A stretch of 7,418 nt of DNA from an uncultured Stomatobaculum sp. (GTDB lineage: Bacteria; Bacillota; Clostridia; Lachnospirales; Lachnospiraceae), in assembly GCA_938010625.1 (NCBI GenBank), contig CALLVJ010000016.1:1-7418 (forward strand), given 5' to 3'. A program made the position numbers and the translations under genes. Under the pieces are notes generated by a model. The model searched no databases and was not told the origin of the DNA. It saw only the letters and a program-made list of their open reading frames with translations. Positions 6,934 through 7,418 of the stretch are shown piece after piece (position 1 is the first letter of the stretch; each line of letters begins with the position of its first letter).

Positions 6934-7418
6934 CGGAATACTGAATATAAGGAAAGAAGCCGGATTCACTTCCCACGATGTTGTGGCAAAACTGCGCGGC
7001 ATTCTCAGGCAAAAAAAAATCGGACATACGGGGACGCTGGATCCCGCTGCAGAAGGCGTTCTGCCGGTCTGCCTCGGAAGCGCGACCAAATTGGCAGAAC
7101 TGTTGACAGACCAGAGCAAGACCTACCGCGCCGTGCTCTTACTCGGCGTCGAGACAGACAGCCAGGATATGACGGGCACGGTGTTAAAAACACAGGAAGT
7201 GCAGTGCAATGAAGCGGCACTGCGCGCTGCTGCAGCTTCCTTTTGCGGCGGCTACGCGCAGATTCCGCCGATGTACTCGGCCAAAAAAAAAAGCGGGAAA
7301 AAACTTGTGGATCTCGCCCGCAGGGGTATCACCGTTGAGCGGAAACCGCAGTGGGTGGAGATTCATACCATCCGCTTTGAGGACATTCAGCTGCCGCGCG
7401 CTGTCCTGACGGTGGACT
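6926..7418 (+). CDS. truB: tRNA pseudouridine(55) synthase TruB, N-terminal part
   Basis: TruB isomerises U55 in the T-loop of tRNAs to pseudouridine and also acts as a tRNA folding chaperone. The first 164 codons are visible and the gene continues past the right edge. Motif I contains GHTGTLDPAAEGVL, with the catalytic aspartate at D39. KTYRA (about 70-74), GVETDSQDMTG and QIPPMYSA match the family, as does GKKLVDLARRGI (about 127-138). The ATG at 6926 overlaps the nrnA stop (6931-6933) by eight bases and has only a modest AGAGG site (6912-6916), so coupling to nrnA translation is likely. Two poly-A runs lie in the frame: A9 at 7011-7019 and A10 at 7283-7292. Both are read as Lys-rich segments of the length expected from the family, so they are not obvious sequencing errors. 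Confidence 0.95.
   Translation, partial: MFNGILNIRKEAGFTSHDVVAKLRGILRQKKIGHTGTLDPAAEGVLPVCLGSATKLAELLTDQSKTYRAVLLLGVETDSQDMTGTVLKTQEVQCNEAALRAAAASFCGGYAQIPPMYSAKKKSGKKLVDLARRGITVERKPQWVEIHTIRFEDIQLPRAVLTVD

Noticed and set aside
5869..7119. A 416-codon open frame on the - strand opposite nrnA and truB.
   Set aside because: It spans two conserved sense genes and their junction, with no domain signal; a compositional shadow.
7209..7409. A small + strand open frame (66 codons) at the right edge.
   Set aside because: It is the alternative frame of truB, which is itself open to the window end and carries the conserved TruB residues.

Overview
The window is one co-directional stretch of bacterial housekeeping genes on the + strand. 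It holds the end of a chaperone gene (htpG), an intergenic region with a candidate promoter and a clear intrinsic terminator, and then the tightly packed nusA-infB operon: rimP, nusA, ylxR, ylxQ, infB, rbfA, an nrnA-type DHH phosphoesterase gene and the first part of truB, which runs off the right edge. Gene order, the presence of ylxR and ylxQ, a NusA without C-terminal acidic repeats, strong AGGAGG-type ribosome binding sites and TTG/GTG starts all point to a Gram-positive Firmicute. A DHH phosphoesterase between rbfA and truB and no ylxP suggest Clostridia rather than Bacillus. The HtpG tail and the Gly/Asn/Arg/Gln-rich IF2 linker resemble what I recall from Lachnospiraceae. The coding DNA is moderately GC-rich for that group. 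The family-level placement is an inference.

Layout: 8-460 htpG 3' end, with an in-frame TAG at 5-7 right at the window edge; 461-586 intergenic leader; 587-1051 rimP; 1082-2257 nusA; 2261-2545 ylxR; 2520-2876 ylxQ; 2866-5595 infB; 5592-5969 rbfA; 5974-6933 nrnA; 6926-7418 truB (partial). From nusA onward the genes overlap or are separated by at most 4 bases, so they are almost certainly co-transcribed and partly translationally coupled. No internal terminator was seen.

The genes form an RNA and translation module: 30S maturation (RimP, RbfA), transcription elongation and termination (NusA), initiator tRNA recruitment (IF2), tRNA maturation (TruB, and YlxR as a reported RNase P modulator), an L7Ae-like RNA-binding protein (YlxQ) and degradation of very short RNAs (NrnA).

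I see no undescribed multi-gene system here. The points worth a second look are variations on conserved parts: a terminator in the operon leader that may serve NusA autoregulation, a NusA KH1 domain whose GXXG loop reads GVNY, a repetitive low-complexity linker in IF2, two long poly-A runs inside truB, and the stop codon at the htpG edge.
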